Of a stretch of DNA of 33,930 bases, positions 26,501 through 33,479 are shown one piece after another. The stretch is from M3007 sp046296435 (GTDB lineage Bacteria > Bacteroidota > Bacteroidia > Chitinophagales > Saprospiraceae), in assembly GCA_046296435.1 (NCBI GenBank), contig JBKBLI010000036.1, positions 1 through 33,930 on the forward strand, written 5' to 3'. The position numbers and the translations under genes were made by a program. Within the stretch, counting starts at the first letter, position 1. Each line of letters starts with the position of its first letter. Below the pieces are notes generated by a model. It was given only the letters and a program-made list of their open reading frames with translations. It ran no database searches and was not told the origin of the DNA.

Positions 26501-26696
26501 GCGCGACGACCGACCAGGCGTATTTTTCAGCATTCGGGTCGGGCGCGCCGGTCCAGTTGGCCGTAAGCGTAAAGCAGTCGCCTGCGCAGACAACCGAAGG
26601 CCCAGAGATCGTCAGCGCGTTGTTTTGAGCTGCGGCGCTCAGACAGAACCATTGAAAAAGAATAAGGCATCCGAAGCGTAAAAACCGGTTTCCCAT
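20565..26696 (-). CDS. Giant T9SS-exported surface protein: PKD domains, SdrD-B-like module, eight GCDS repeats, type B sorting domain
   Basis: The start at 26696 (MGNRFLRFG) gives a signal peptide ending SAAAQ and about 2043 residues, counting a 98-N gap at 25281-25378 that keeps the frame. The N-terminal half holds PKD-like domains, for example around YTWLFGDTQ, AWAWDFGDPASGG and VYWNFGDPASG, and further Ig-like modules (CEGQSVLLTANPSGVAYRW). A glycine-rich linker (DCGGGGGGGGAPGGGG) splits them. Then comes a SdrD-B-like module with the acidic DVDGDGTISAAD loop, eight tandem 51-residue repeats, and a C-terminal gliding-motility-associated (type B) sorting domain: YVPNVFKPKA, YDRWGELLF and GVFVWLLEA. 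It should be secreted through the T9SS and attached at the cell surface as an adhesin or matrix protein. A longer start at 26759 is less likely. Confidence 0.9.
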   Translation of the reverse strand: MGNRFLRFGCLILFQWFCLSAAAQNNALTISGPSVVCAGDCFTLTANWTGAPDPNAEKYAWSVVAPGAAGPVLISDTSKQIVYCTSAPGAYVFTLRVQNNNGTVLTTTFTVIAMNSAQPIIVSDNKAPCNNPDAGGNDLLNCERLCPFTTVTYSVVFPGGVPGLNSPLIIWEVSGALSYTVNPAPANSVTVNWGATGSGSVSVLTFGGQSTTMCSGEASLCVTIIEAPKADFATVPAPPAAEPLRVCKGQEVFFENMSTGAGSYTWLFGDTQEQSNQANPIRQFDLPGLHPVRLVASSNCLCADTITRWIEVIDAEAPRLDCIGTVCPGAIVTYSASNACPPYQWSVSADGLTLAGGNAATDSITIQWTGGPAGMISLLAQPCSGAACPEPVQFRIPIITAKSGIRGRERVCPGAEEVYSVEPFGGTGFEWGISGGGEIXXXXXXXXXXXXXXXXXXXXXXXXXXXXXXXXXMSAPVQWQVSPPSAGVIAAGQGSPAVSVYWREAGGHVLNAVVCGQTIQFPISVIDLPQPTVLHPAALCEGQIAVVNTQTPFSSYIWRSASGASLSVSAGAILGIGSYSVEVTDFFGCSGSVGFSIGSSPAPTVSISTADPTAFCNNAVTVNMQALVPSDGVYTYEWFRNGAPLGVNSPTYATNQYGAYTVQATNQDGCTATAGPLNLISDCGGGGGGGGAPGGGGPACGPGTLGISVIPTARCDSFAFAITGSYVSGTAQWYFGKMGQGIEGASTLDAPQYVFDDAGIYVVALFAESSSGGVCRALDSVKVIAKAKFDVVPGCPGADSRFRDRSVRLPGVGINAWAWDFGDPASGGANFSALQNPEHAYAGAGAYTARLQITAGISGCVSLVEKTIEIVQPLTPYFDPPATTCSGSALAFASLTDSSAVEVYWNFGDPASGALNEATGSPAYHTFAPGAYTVTLQAAYADGCRAEFSRTITVGDNTLAGSISPASPAPICEGQSVLLTANPSGVAYRWSDSLSTGSQTLSVTQAGPYSVTLTDGLGCTFTPPPVTVTVVSAPDAVIKAAITNSLGQIVAFEYPVLGVCEGEPVYLIAQGQGAYTYSWSTGQTGSEEIFSIDRGNPLPVGTHVFTVTITDGVSGCTAVSEPFVVEVFPVPSGLSVSLNNSPACAGAANTLSYSGPQPPEWQFVWNTGQTSVPLTSDRPGLYYLRAINQYGCEGRSNTVQILPGPPALSIPSGCHSRCNPDTLCLPPIAGLSAIQWYFNGAPIPGAVTPHLVAMQSGVYYAALTDAMGCSTQSAPLSLSLYDGFGTVAGQIWSDVDGDGTISAADTVVSGISVRLFEGGSLAGVAAGGAFAFANVPVATYAVVIDTLSLPADWTVLIGEASAMLSGCGKLVMTGLLVRYETCPTVFSQLTLSACDASFVSYAGVSIPVGATQTFAFNSVNGCDSLVTVTVVGLQSTSGQVQISACSGQAVVFNGVSIPAGGSMQFTLQNAAGCDSVLTVIVSELPLSATVIEATACADAAFAYNSVSIPAGTTQTFKYANQFGCDSIVTVAVTALPHTASTLNVSACEGSIYVFEGVGIPAGTTQVFTLSNTAGCDSIVTVNVAAWPHSAHTLSVQICAGESYVYDGIAIPAGSAQTFTLQNQWGCDSLLTVSVGALPVYSSTIQLSACEGESVVFDGEIIPAGGMRSFAYQTIAGCDSVILVQVAALPHAPPTHLAVKVCPGETFTYLGDQIAAGETRVYVLLNAYQCDSVVTVSVGEASVDFQTIDVRVCPGEVFLFGNTPVAPGETRQFVYQTTEGCDSIISVTVGAWPPIAPVAQTSRSCPNSATGSLNASASSGGSPPLGFSLNGGVFQSNPVFEGLAPGDYVLSVEDLNGCVASTPARIDARSPLQVRLEDQTLSCESGEVVLRPQVSGDQSGLTLRWSTGASGFQIKASEAGVYWVEATNECETQRAEAQVGWEDMGDRKLVYVPNVFKPKALLPDNHVFRPLFADGVEAFDYRFEVYDRWGELLFRSTLVGEGWPGPFRDQALQPGVFVWLLEARANYCGRVIPVRAYGDVTIVD
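21323..22534 (-). repeat. Eight tandem 153-bp coding repeats (51 residues each)
   Basis: The GCDS codons recur at plus-strand positions near 21352, 21505, 21661, 21814, 21967, 22120, 22273 and 22426, i.e. every 153 bases with one step of 156. Each unit has the form C-x(6-8)-Y/F-x-G-x(2)-IPAG-x(4)-F-x(6)-GCDS-x-VTV, so it carries two cysteines. The copies differ in sequence, which points to old duplications under structural constraint. Confidence 0.88.
25281..25378. other. Assembly gap (98 N) inside the giant gene
   Basis: An N-run in the N-terminal third of the giant protein. Reading frames on both sides agree, but the true length is unknown. The flanks are not duplicated. Confidence 0.85.
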
Positions 26697-26806
26697 AAAT
26701 AGAAAAAGATTAGGCCCGGTTTTATGCTGCTTTGACCTCAGAATCGGATGTACATCCAAACCATCTGCGCGTCCGCATGATTACCAGGCGCAAAAAATAA
26801 ACGCTT

Positions 26807-26814
26807 CAAAGATA
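26807..26814 (-). promoter_or_regulatory. Possible -7 element of the giant surface protein gene
   Basis: On the minus strand this reads TATCTTTG, an exact TAnnTTTG match, about 110 bases before the start codon at 26696 and just after the end of apaG. The -33 element is not evident. Confidence 0.4.
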
Positions 26815-26840
26815 CGGCAACGGCCATATTCGCTCCTGTT

Positions 26841-27227
26841 TTAATTCAAAATTATCGGCGTGATCAAATTAAATCTGGGAATAAGCACTTCAAAGAGCGC
26901 TTCGTCGTGAAGCCGCTGCATCAGATATGTTCCGGACATACGGCCGATTTCGGTCGGGAGCGCGCACCACGAGGTGTAAGCATGCGACTCGCCCGGTTGC
27001 AAGATTGGCTGTTGGCCTATCACACCCGCTCCCTCTACTTCGCGCATTTGGCCAACGCCATCTAGTATCAGCCAGTGGCGGCGCAGAAGTTGCACGGCAA
27101 AAGACGTGCCGTTGCCTATCACAATGTGGTATGCAAAAACAAAGTAATCCTGCAAGGGCCTGGACTCGCTTGCCAGATAGCGCGTATCTACCGTTATGGT
27201 AATGCCATTGGTCGTCAAGGTTTCCAT
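26841..27227 (-). CDS. apaG: ApaG (DUF525) domain protein
   Basis: The 128-residue protein matches ApaG along its whole length, an immunoglobulin-like fold of the DUF525 family. Key segments are VFAYHIVIGN, VQLLRRHWLILDG, EVEGAGVIGQQPILQPGESHAYTS (shown here only in part by its landmarks GAGVIG and QPGES), GRMSGTYLM and IPRFNLITP. The family is linked to Co2+/Mg2+ resistance in enterobacteria and has relatives fused to F-box proteins; its molecular role is not settled. It stops 144 bases before the giant gene's start on the same strand, with a separate promoter-like box between. Confidence 0.9.
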   Translation of the reverse strand: METLTTNGITITVDTRYLASESRPLQDYFVFAYHIVIGNGTSFAVQLLRRHWLILDGVGQMREVEGAGVIGQQPILQPGESHAYTSWCALPTEIGRMSGTYLMQRLHDEALFEVLIPRFNLITPIILN

Positions 27228-27411
27228 TGAGCGCGATTTGCGTTAATTATGCCACAAAAAACATTCCTGATAATATTTAGACGAGCGTATTTGTTCACAG
27301 CAGGTCATATTTTTGATTTCCCGGCCACAAAATTGGACTAAGTACAAATTGCGCAAAACTTTCATCCTTTCCCGCGCATTTTATGTTTTTATAGAAAAAC
27401 TGAATTGCAGT

Positions 27412-27939
27412 ATGATTTCTGAAAAAATGATTCAAAGCCTGAACAATCAAATAGCCTTAGAGGGTTACGCCTCCTTCCTTTACCTGTCCATGGCTTGCTG
27501 GTGCGAGGAACAGGGTTTGGCAGGTTGCGCGGCTTTCATGCGGCGGCAATCCGGCGAAGAACGAGAGCACAAGCTCCGCATCATAAGTTACCTGCACGAA
27601 GTGGGCGCAAAAGCTATCGTGCCGGGCATACCACAACCTCCCGCCTCATTCGAGTCTATCCGCGCGCTTTTTGAACAAGTCTATGCGCACGAGCAGAAAG
27701 TTACGCGTTCCATTTACGATCTGATCAATCAGGCTACCGGCGAGCAAGACCACGCCACGCTCCACTTCCTCCAGTGGTACGTAGCCGAGCAGCGCGAAGA
27801 GGAAAACCTGATGCGTTCGCTGATGGATCGTATCCGCCTCATTGGCGACGGCCCCATGTCTCTGTACTACATCGACAAGGAGGTCGAAAAAATGAATAAC
27901 GCCCAAGAAGCGGAAGAGGCTAAAGAACAAAGCAGTTGA
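27412..27939 (+). CDS. ftnA: Non-haem ferritin
   Basis: The start at 27412 (MISEKMIQSLNNQIALEG) gives 175 residues, the usual length; the open frame extends upstream to 27313 without family sequence. The ferroxidase ligands can be read: Glu17 in ALEGYASFLY, Glu50 and His53 in GEEREHK, Glu in VYAHEQKVT and the Glu/Gln cluster in WYVAEQREEE. Ferritins of this type form 24-subunit shells that oxidise Fe(II) and store it as ferric mineral in the cytoplasm. It is divergent from apaG. The C-terminal tail is rich in Glu and Ala and ends EQSS. Confidence 0.93.
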   Translation: MISEKMIQSLNNQIALEGYASFLYLSMACWCEEQGLAGCAAFMRRQSGEEREHKLRIISYLHEVGAKAIVPGIPQPPASFESIRALFEQVYAHEQKVTRSIYDLINQATGEQDHATLHFLQWYVAEQREEENLMRSLMDRIRLIGDGPMSLYYIDKEVEKMNNAQEAEEAKEQSS

Positions 27940-28176
27940 TTGACGCCCAAGGCCCGAGTGACGCGAAGCCGGGCTACAAAAGGTTTCAACTGCTGCGTCG
28001 CCTCCTTTTGAAGGCGTGAGCGGACAACTTGCATAGGGCAATACCCGGCGTTCGGGTCGTCGGCGTTTTTTTCGCGGCATGGCCATGGGCGAGCGCAGGG
28101 CGTCAGCCTTGCGTTTTTTTTTGGGCGGTTGATCCTGCATCCCCAACGACAGCGGCGACTCTTATGGAGTTTTACG

Positions 28177-28192
28177 TTTTTTTTCAAAAAAA
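28177..28192. repeat. Intergenic T-run/A-run palindrome, copy 6
   Basis: T8-C-A7 followed 17 bases later by a GC-rich hairpin. It lies 3' of both flanking genes. Confidence 0.5.
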
Positions 28193-28208
28193 TATTGCGG
28201 ACATTGGG

Positions 28209-28237
28209 CGCAGGCGCATTCTCGCCCTGCGCCTGCG
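28209..28237. terminator. GC-rich hairpin between convergent genes
   Basis: CGCAGGCGCA (28209-28218) and TGCGCCTGCG (28228-28237) are perfect arms around a nine-base loop. Read on the minus strand, the hairpin is followed by the T7 run of the adjacent palindrome, so it could terminate the M14 peptidase transcript. Confidence 0.5.
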
Positions 28238-28302
28238 TCCTTATTTCCAAATGGGCGGATGCACATTTCGCCAACCTTTCGCCCTCTTTGTTTAGGTTTT
28301 GT

Positions 28303-30120
28303 TCAACGGAGCATGACGCGCGCCACCGGATACATTTTGTGCGAAGGCTCGTACCAGGGCGAATGTTTATAGACCCAATCCAACTGGGCGCGCGCGTCAT
28401 CTGCAAATGCGGGATCCGTTTTTTGCCGAGCCTCCAGTTGCTCGCGCAGGTCCGGATGCTCGCGCAGGTATTGGGCGGCGAGGTCCTCGAACACGTAAGC
28501 TGAGAAATATTCTTTTTGCATGAGCACAGCGTCGAAGAAGTTCCAGGCGAACCACGAATCCGGCGCGTGCGGCTCGAGCGTTTCGACGATGTAGCGGTTG
28601 GCGTCCTGATCGGTAGGTATAAGCCAGTCGCCTTTGCGGAATCGACGTTTTTCGCGAACTACTTCGATTTTGATATCGTGGTGGAAGTAATGTCCCTCCC
28701 ACAGGGGGCGGGTCTTAAAGTCGCCGATGCGGTACATTTCAACCTCCATCTCGGTATCTTCGGGAAGCGACTCCATGCGCACGCCGTTGATTTGCAGCCG
28801 CTGGGCAACCTCCTCCCAGGCTTGCGGTAGGAGGTATGCCGCAGGTTTTTGGACGCTGACGGAGGGATTGAAGTGCGTGTAGAAAGGGATTTTTTTCTCA
28901 AAAGGCTCAGAGCGGTCGTACCACAATCGGGGCAGCCCGCTCACTTCGCTGGGCTTGTACTTGGCGGTATATCCCTTGAAGAGCAGCGAATCGCAGCGCT
29001 TGGTATCCAGCGTCCAATCCAGTTCAAACATGGTTTTGCTGCGGGTGCGGGCAAAGGCTTCGGCGCGCTTGGCCAGTATGGTAGCGCAATTTTTTTCACA
29101 AAAATCGATGACCACCTCCATGAAAGCCAGATTGCTGTAAAGTCGATCGGCAAAGGGCTTGAGCATGTGGGTTTCGGGCATGAAACCGATGGTGTTGAAC
29201 AGGGCGGCATAGCCGGTGGAATAGCGCCCATAGTCGCAGAACTCTCGGATGCCGGCTTCGGGGGTCGGGCCGGGGCCATCCACATAGGGGATCATTTCCC
29301 AGTTGCGGGCGGCCATCTGTTGGTAGAGCTGGGGTTTCATCACCTCGTGCAGATACTGTCCCAGCGGGGCCTCGAGTTTGTTGTGCTGGGTAGCGATCAG
29401 GGTCATGGCGTATTGGTAGTCGGCCCCGTTGCTGGTGTGGTTGTCCACGAACACGTCTGGGCGCCAGCGGGTGAAGATGGCGTTGAAGGAGCGGGCGTTG
29501 CGCGAATCTGCTTTGACAAAGTCGCGGTTGAGATCGTAGTTGCGGGCATTGCCCCGGAAGCCGTAGGTCTCCGGGCCGTTTTGGTTGGCCCGGCTGTAGG
29601 CGTTGCGGTTGATGCAGCCGTCGATATTATACACCGGGATACAGACGATGGCCACTTGTCGGGGAAGTGCGTCGCGTTCGAGGAGGTCGCGCAGGAGCAA
29701 GACGGTGGCGTCGATGCCCTCAGGCTCGCCGGGGTGTATGCCGTTGTTGATGAGTAGGATAAGGCGCCCGCGGCGGCGCAATTCGGCAGGGTCGAACACG
29801 CCGTCGTACGAAAATACCGCCGTATGAAGAGGCAGGCCGCTGTCGGTTGGACCGGCCTCTTGGAGGCGGCACTGGCTCGGATTAGCTTCCGCCATACGGG
29901 CGTAGCAGGCGATGGTTTGTTCGTAGGTGAGGGTTTGGTTGGGGTTGGTCTCGAACGGAATTTCGAACAACTTTGACATGGTATCCTGCCCGAAGGACTT
30001 GATTTGAAACAAAAAACACAAACACCAAATACTTGCCGAGGGCCTGAGGTCCCTCAGTCGAATGGGGAGAGCCGCCTTGCCCATGCCCTTTGTCTGCGCC
30101 CTTTTCTGCGTGGGCATCAT
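28303..30120 (-). CDS. M14 family zinc metallopeptidase
   Basis: The 605-residue frame holds a zinc carboxypeptidase domain: His129 and Glu132 in NNGIHPGEPEG (HxxE), IPVYNIDGC, RNYDLNRDF, His228 in VDNHTSNG as third zinc ligand, and Glu316 in MPETHM as the likely general base. It continues with about 250 residues of C-terminal beta-rich sequence. The start is uncertain. From 30120 the gene overlaps the stop of the foldase gene (ATGA) and gives a plausible signal peptide (IWCLCFLFQIKSFGQ), expected for this secreted family. The alternative ATG at 29979 (MSKLFEIPFE) has an AGG before it but would give a cytoplasmic enzyme. The likely role is trimming of C-terminal residues or dipeptides in the periplasm. 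Confidence 0.86.
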   Translation of the reverse strand: MMPTQKRAQTKGMGKAALPIRLRDLRPSASIWCLCFLFQIKSFGQDTMSKLFEIPFETNPNQTLTYEQTIACYARMAEANPSQCRLQEAGPTDSGLPLHTAVFSYDGVFDPAELRRRGRLILLINNGIHPGEPEGIDATVLLLRDLLERDALPRQVAIVCIPVYNIDGCINRNAYSRANQNGPETYGFRGNARNYDLNRDFVKADSRNARSFNAIFTRWRPDVFVDNHTSNGADYQYAMTLIATQHNKLEAPLGQYLHEVMKPQLYQQMAARNWEMIPYVDGPGPTPEAGIREFCDYGRYSTGYAALFNTIGFMPETHMLKPFADRLYSNLAFMEVVIDFCEKNCATILAKRAEAFARTRSKTMFELDWTLDTKRCDSLLFKGYTAKYKPSEVSGLPRLWYDRSEPFEKKIPFYTHFNPSVSVQKPAAYLLPQAWEEVAQRLQINGVRMESLPEDTEMEVEMYRIGDFKTRPLWEGHYFHHDIKIEVVREKRRFRKGDWLIPTDQDANRYIVETLEPHAPDSWFAWNFFDAVLMQKEYFSAYVFEDLAAQYLREHPDLREQLEARQKTDPAFADDARAQLDWVYKHSPWYEPSHKMYPVARVMLR

Positions 30121-32090
30121 TTGAGCATGCTTTTCAGGGCTGCCTCGTCAATTTTGACGGCGTATTTTTCCTGCAAGTCCTGGATCCACTTTTTTTCGAG
30201 GTAATCCTGATAGTCTGCCACTGCGAAGCCCCGGGCGTCTTTGAGCTGTTTAGGGCCGGGGGGTAGGATTTTTTCTATTTTGCTGAAAGATGCGGTTTTG
30301 GTACCGGCATCGGTTTTGGGCGCCGTCATGGCGTTGGGGCGCCAGAGTTCGCTAAGTTCCGGATTTTTTCCCTTTTCGTAGGTGCGCTCGATGACGGTCA
30401 GCATAGGGGTTTTCTTGTTGAATCTTTTGAGCGTTTTATCGGCGGGATTTTTTTCGGCGTATTTGCGCACCTCGGCCAGGAGTTTGGGATCGTCGCTTTT
30501 GAGCGTGTAGAGGCTGACTACTGCGCGCTCGTCCCAGCGGTATTTGTCGCGCAGGTTGGCGTTGAAGTATTGACTAAGGCCGGCAGTGTCTGCATTGGCG
30601 CGATCCCATACGTTGACCTTGAGCGCTTCGAAGAGGAGGATGCCTTCTTCGTATTCGCGCATCAGGTTGCGGAATTCGGGGTATTTTTTGTCTAATTGCT
30701 TTTCTTCATACATCATGGTGACGTCGTTGGCCCAGTCGGCGTACAGGCGCTGAATGACGTCGTTGAGGGGCGTTCCGGCGCCGCGCATGCGCTGGATACT
30801 GTTGCGCGAGCAGAATTCCTCGAAGTCCGCTACGGTGTGCGTGATTTCGCCGATTTTCAGCAGAGGTTTATTTGGTTTATTTTCGTCGGGTTTCCAGCGG
30901 AAAGTCAGAAAGATGGAGTCCTTTTGCATAGCGGCCCATTCGCTCAGGGCGTCGGGGTACTCGATGAATCCGGCTTCTTTACGGATGCGGTTGATCATAC
31001 TGCGTTTGGCGACTTCGCTGCGGCTGTCTCGTTTGATGCGTTCGCCGAGGGGGCGCTTGAGGTTGTCGAAGGACTCGATGCCGCGGCGGTTGAGCAGGCG
31101 GATAATGTGCCAACCGATGGTCGTCTCGACCGGCGCGCTGATTTGGCCGCTGCGCTCAAGGGCAAAGGCGGCATCCTCAAAAGCTTTTTGATAGCGGTTG
31201 ATACCGAAAAAACCGACATAACCGCCTTTCGAGGCGCTCATTTTGTCTTCCGAAAAGCGGATGCAGGCTTCGTCCCAGTTGACGGAGCCTTGCATGAGGG
31301 CGTTGTAGAGGCTATCGGCGCGGGCTTTGACGCGTTGGTTTTTGATCGGATCATCGGATTTGCGCAGGAGGATCTGAGCGACTTCCACCTCTCCGCGAGC
31401 GGGCCGGAAGCCATGTACCAAAGCGAGGTGATAGCCCTGATTGGAGCGTACAGGTCCTACGATTTGGCCGGGTCTGGCGTCGTAAACAGCGCGCTCCAGA
31501 TCGTAATAGCCGTCGGGTAGCATAGCGGTAATGAAGCCCAGACGGCCGCGATTGTCGCGCACGCCGACATCGTCGGAACTGTCGGCGGCTACTTGCGCGA
31601 AGTCGGCGCCTTTTTCCAGGAGTTTTTTGATATTGAGGATGCGGCGATAGGCGCGCAAGGTGTCGGCGGCTGAGGCATTGCGATCGCAATTGACGAGTAT
31701 GTAGCTGATGTCCACATCCTGTTTCATGCGCTCGTAGGTCTCGCGCACGAGTTTGTCGCTCACTTCGCGATCCACCAGATAGGAGTTGGACAACTGCCGG
31801 CGGTAATTTTCCAATTCGGTTTTGACGGTGGGGATGGTATCTAAGCGCATTTCGCGCGCGGCGCGCACTTTGAGCTTGAACTTGATGTACAAGTCCAGAT
31901 AATCGCGAACCGACTGCTCGGTGTAGTCGGCTTTGTCCTGATTGGTTTTGGAATAGATATACCGGAAGTCGCCGATGCTTACCGGATCGCCGCCAACGGT
32001 GAACAGGGTACGGGAGTCGTCAGATTGGGCGTGGAGCGCTGCGGCGCAAAACGCAACGCAGACCCAAAGAAACAGGCGCAATTTTTGCAT
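30117..32090 (-). CDS. Periplasmic parvulin-type peptidyl-prolyl isomerase (two PpiC domains)
   Basis: With the start at 32090 (MQKLRLFLWVCVAF) the protein has 657 residues and a signal peptide ending ALHAQ. It has a SurA-like helical N-terminal part (SVRDYLDLYIKFKLKVRAAREM) and two parvulin domains in tandem: one from DISYILVNCD to GYHLALVHGF, the other from VEVAQILLRK to GWHIIRLLNRRG. Both show the GRLGF/GGYVGFF and PGQIVGPV/SGQISAPV landmarks. The long C-terminal region is helical and charged. It would act as a chaperone and prolyl isomerase for outer-membrane proteins. The in-frame ATG at 32162 is rejected because it hides the signal peptide. The M14 gene overlaps its stop codon. Confidence 0.9.
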   Translation of the reverse strand: MQKLRLFLWVCVAFCAAALHAQSDDSRTLFTVGGDPVSIGDFRYIYSKTNQDKADYTEQSVRDYLDLYIKFKLKVRAAREMRLDTIPTVKTELENYRRQLSNSYLVDREVSDKLVRETYERMKQDVDISYILVNCDRNASAADTLRAYRRILNIKKLLEKGADFAQVAADSSDDVGVRDNRGRLGFITAMLPDGYYDLERAVYDARPGQIVGPVRSNQGYHLALVHGFRPARGEVEVAQILLRKSDDPIKNQRVKARADSLYNALMQGSVNWDEACIRFSEDKMSASKGGYVGFFGINRYQKAFEDAAFALERSGQISAPVETTIGWHIIRLLNRRGIESFDNLKRPLGERIKRDSRSEVAKRSMINRIRKEAGFIEYPDALSEWAAMQKDSIFLTFRWKPDENKPNKPLLKIGEITHTVADFEEFCSRNSIQRMRGAGTPLNDVIQRLYADWANDVTMMYEEKQLDKKYPEFRNLMREYEEGILLFEALKVNVWDRANADTAGLSQYFNANLRDKYRWDERAVVSLYTLKSDDPKLLAEVRKYAEKNPADKTLKRFNKKTPMLTVIERTYEKGKNPELSELWRPNAMTAPKTDAGTKTASFSKIEKILPPGPKQLKDARGFAVADYQDYLEKKWIQDLQEKYAVKIDEAALKSMLK

Positions 32091-32148
32091 ATACAAGGGT
32101 GTTTGTGTCAGCCAAATCAATTTTGAAAGAAATTTGTTTAGGCGGGCG

Positions 32149-32156
32149 CAAAAATA
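32149..32156 (-). promoter_or_regulatory. Possible -7 element of the foldase gene
   Basis: The minus strand reads TATTTTTG (TAnnTTTG), about 60 bases before the start codon at 32090. A T-rich stretch upstream may replace a -33 box. It faces away from the proline dehydrogenase promoter. Confidence 0.4.
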
Positions 32157-32162
32157 CGACAT

Positions 32163-32195
32163 TTTGGTTAAAAAACGGGCATTATCTTACTTTTG
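32163..32195 (+). promoter_or_regulatory. Bacteroidota-type promoter of the proline dehydrogenase gene
   Basis: TTTG at 32163-32166 and TACTTTTG at 32188-32195 match the -33 and -7 consensus with 21 bases between. The transcript would begin near 32202, leaving a leader of about 23 bases before the ATG at 32225. Confidence 0.6.
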
Positions 32196-32224
32196 TCCCG
32201 GCAAGTAGAAGCGCTATTACGCAC

Positions 32225-33409
32225 ATGACGCAACCTGTTCCGGATTTCGACAACACAGAAATCGCTTTCGCACATCTCGACGACCACGCCCTCAAACACA
32301 CGGCCTGGCTTTTTGGTCTGATGAACAAACCCTTCATCGTCAAATATGGCTCTGCGCTCGGGCTTTGGGCGGTCGAAAACAAACTTCCCTTTGCCGAGCG
32401 CGCAGTGAAGGCCACCATTTTTGACCAGTTTGTGGGAGGGCGCACTCTGCTCGACTGCCAAAGGGCTATCGAGCATCTAGCCAGGCACGGCGTAATGACC
32501 ATCCTGGACTATGGCGCCGAGGCCAAAGAAACCGAAAAGGACTTCAACCAGACCATGAATGAAAACCTTCGCGCTATCGATTTCGCTTCCCGCAACGGAC
32601 ATATTCCGGTGGTAAGCGCTAAGATAACCGGGCTGGCGCGGTTTGGCCTGCTTGAGCGTATTCAAAGCGCGGAGCGACTCAGCCGCGAAGAATTGCGCGA
32701 ATACCGCAACGCCCTCAAACGCATCGACGCCATTTGCTACCATGCCGCTAGGAAAGGAGTGTCGATTTATATCGATGCCGAGGAAAGTTGGATACAAAAA
32801 ACGATTGACCACATGGTCTGGCTCATGATGCGCGCCTACAATCGCCAACGCCCTGTGGTTTACAATACGTTCCAGATGTATCGCCGCGATCGGCTCGAAT
32901 TCCTCGCCCAATCATTCGATCAGGCCCGCAATGAAGGGTTCATACTCGGCGCCAAATTGGTGCGCGGGGCCTATATGGAAAAAGAAGCCAAACGCGCCGC
33001 CGAACTGGGCTATGACAATCCCATCAATCCCGACAAGGCGGCGACCGACGATTTATACAACATGGGCTTGCGCTTTTGCTTGCAGCATATCGAACATGTG
33101 GGGCTGTGCAATGCCAGTCACAATGCGCAGAGCAATCTGCTTCAGGTCGAACTGATGACCCAACTCGGCATATCGCGCGACCATCCTCACACCTTATTCA
33201 GCCAATTGTATGGCATGAGCGATAATTTGACTTTCAATCTTGCTAAAGCAGGCTTTCGGGTAGCCAAATACATGCCCTACGGCCAAGTGTCGGATGTAAT
33301 TCCTTATCTGATTCGCCGCGCGCAGGAAAACACCTCGGTCACCGGCGATGCCGGACGCGAATATTCTCTTATCCTTAAGGAGATGAAGCGCAGAGGGTTG
33401 AGATCCTGA
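32225..33409 (+). CDS. Proline dehydrogenase
   Basis: From the ATG at 32225 (MTQPVPDFDNTEIAF) the protein has 394 residues, the usual size of the stand-alone Bacteroidota enzyme; an upstream in-frame ATG at 32099 would lie ahead of the promoter. The FAD-binding barrel is complete: IYIDAEESW, GAKLVRGAYMEKE, CNASHN, LYGMSDNLTFNLA, and the proline-binding YMPYGQVSDVIPYLIRRAQEN. It oxidises proline to pyrroline-5-carboxylate and passes electrons to quinone. The P5C dehydrogenase partner is not encoded here. It is divergent from the foldase gene with its own promoter. Confidence 0.93.
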   Translation: MTQPVPDFDNTEIAFAHLDDHALKHTAWLFGLMNKPFIVKYGSALGLWAVENKLPFAERAVKATIFDQFVGGRTLLDCQRAIEHLARHGVMTILDYGAEAKETEKDFNQTMNENLRAIDFASRNGHIPVVSAKITGLARFGLLERIQSAERLSREELREYRNALKRIDAICYHAARKGVSIYIDAEESWIQKTIDHMVWLMMRAYNRQRPVVYNTFQMYRRDRLEFLAQSFDQARNEGFILGAKLVRGAYMEKEAKRAAELGYDNPINPDKAATDDLYNMGLRFCLQHIEHVGLCNASHNAQSNLLQVELMTQLGISRDHPHTLFSQLYGMSDNLTFNLAKAGFRVAKYMPYGQVSDVIPYLIRRAQENTSVTGDAGREYSLILKEMKRRGLRS

Positions 33410-33479
33410 GCGGGCATTGGTCCTATGACGCTCAAGCGCCCTTTAGTCGCTGCGTCGGCGCGCTGCGCGAAAGGCGTCG

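Larger units (their letters stand above)
27940..28302. other. Gene-free stretch between convergent ferritin and M14 peptidase genes
   Basis: No supported gene. It contains a T-run/A-run palindrome (28177-28192) and a perfect 10-bp GC hairpin (28209-28237), both suited to terminating one or both of the converging transcripts. Confidence 0.6.

Noticed and set aside
27308..27315. TATTTTTG upstream of the ferritin gene as a promoter
   Set aside because: The only TTTG upstream is 14 bases away, too close for the usual 19-21 spacing; not listed as a feature.
28849..29757. 302-codon plus-strand frame opposite the M14 gene
   Set aside because: Antisense to a gene with intact zinc-binding motifs; Gly/Val-rich composition typical of a shadow frame.
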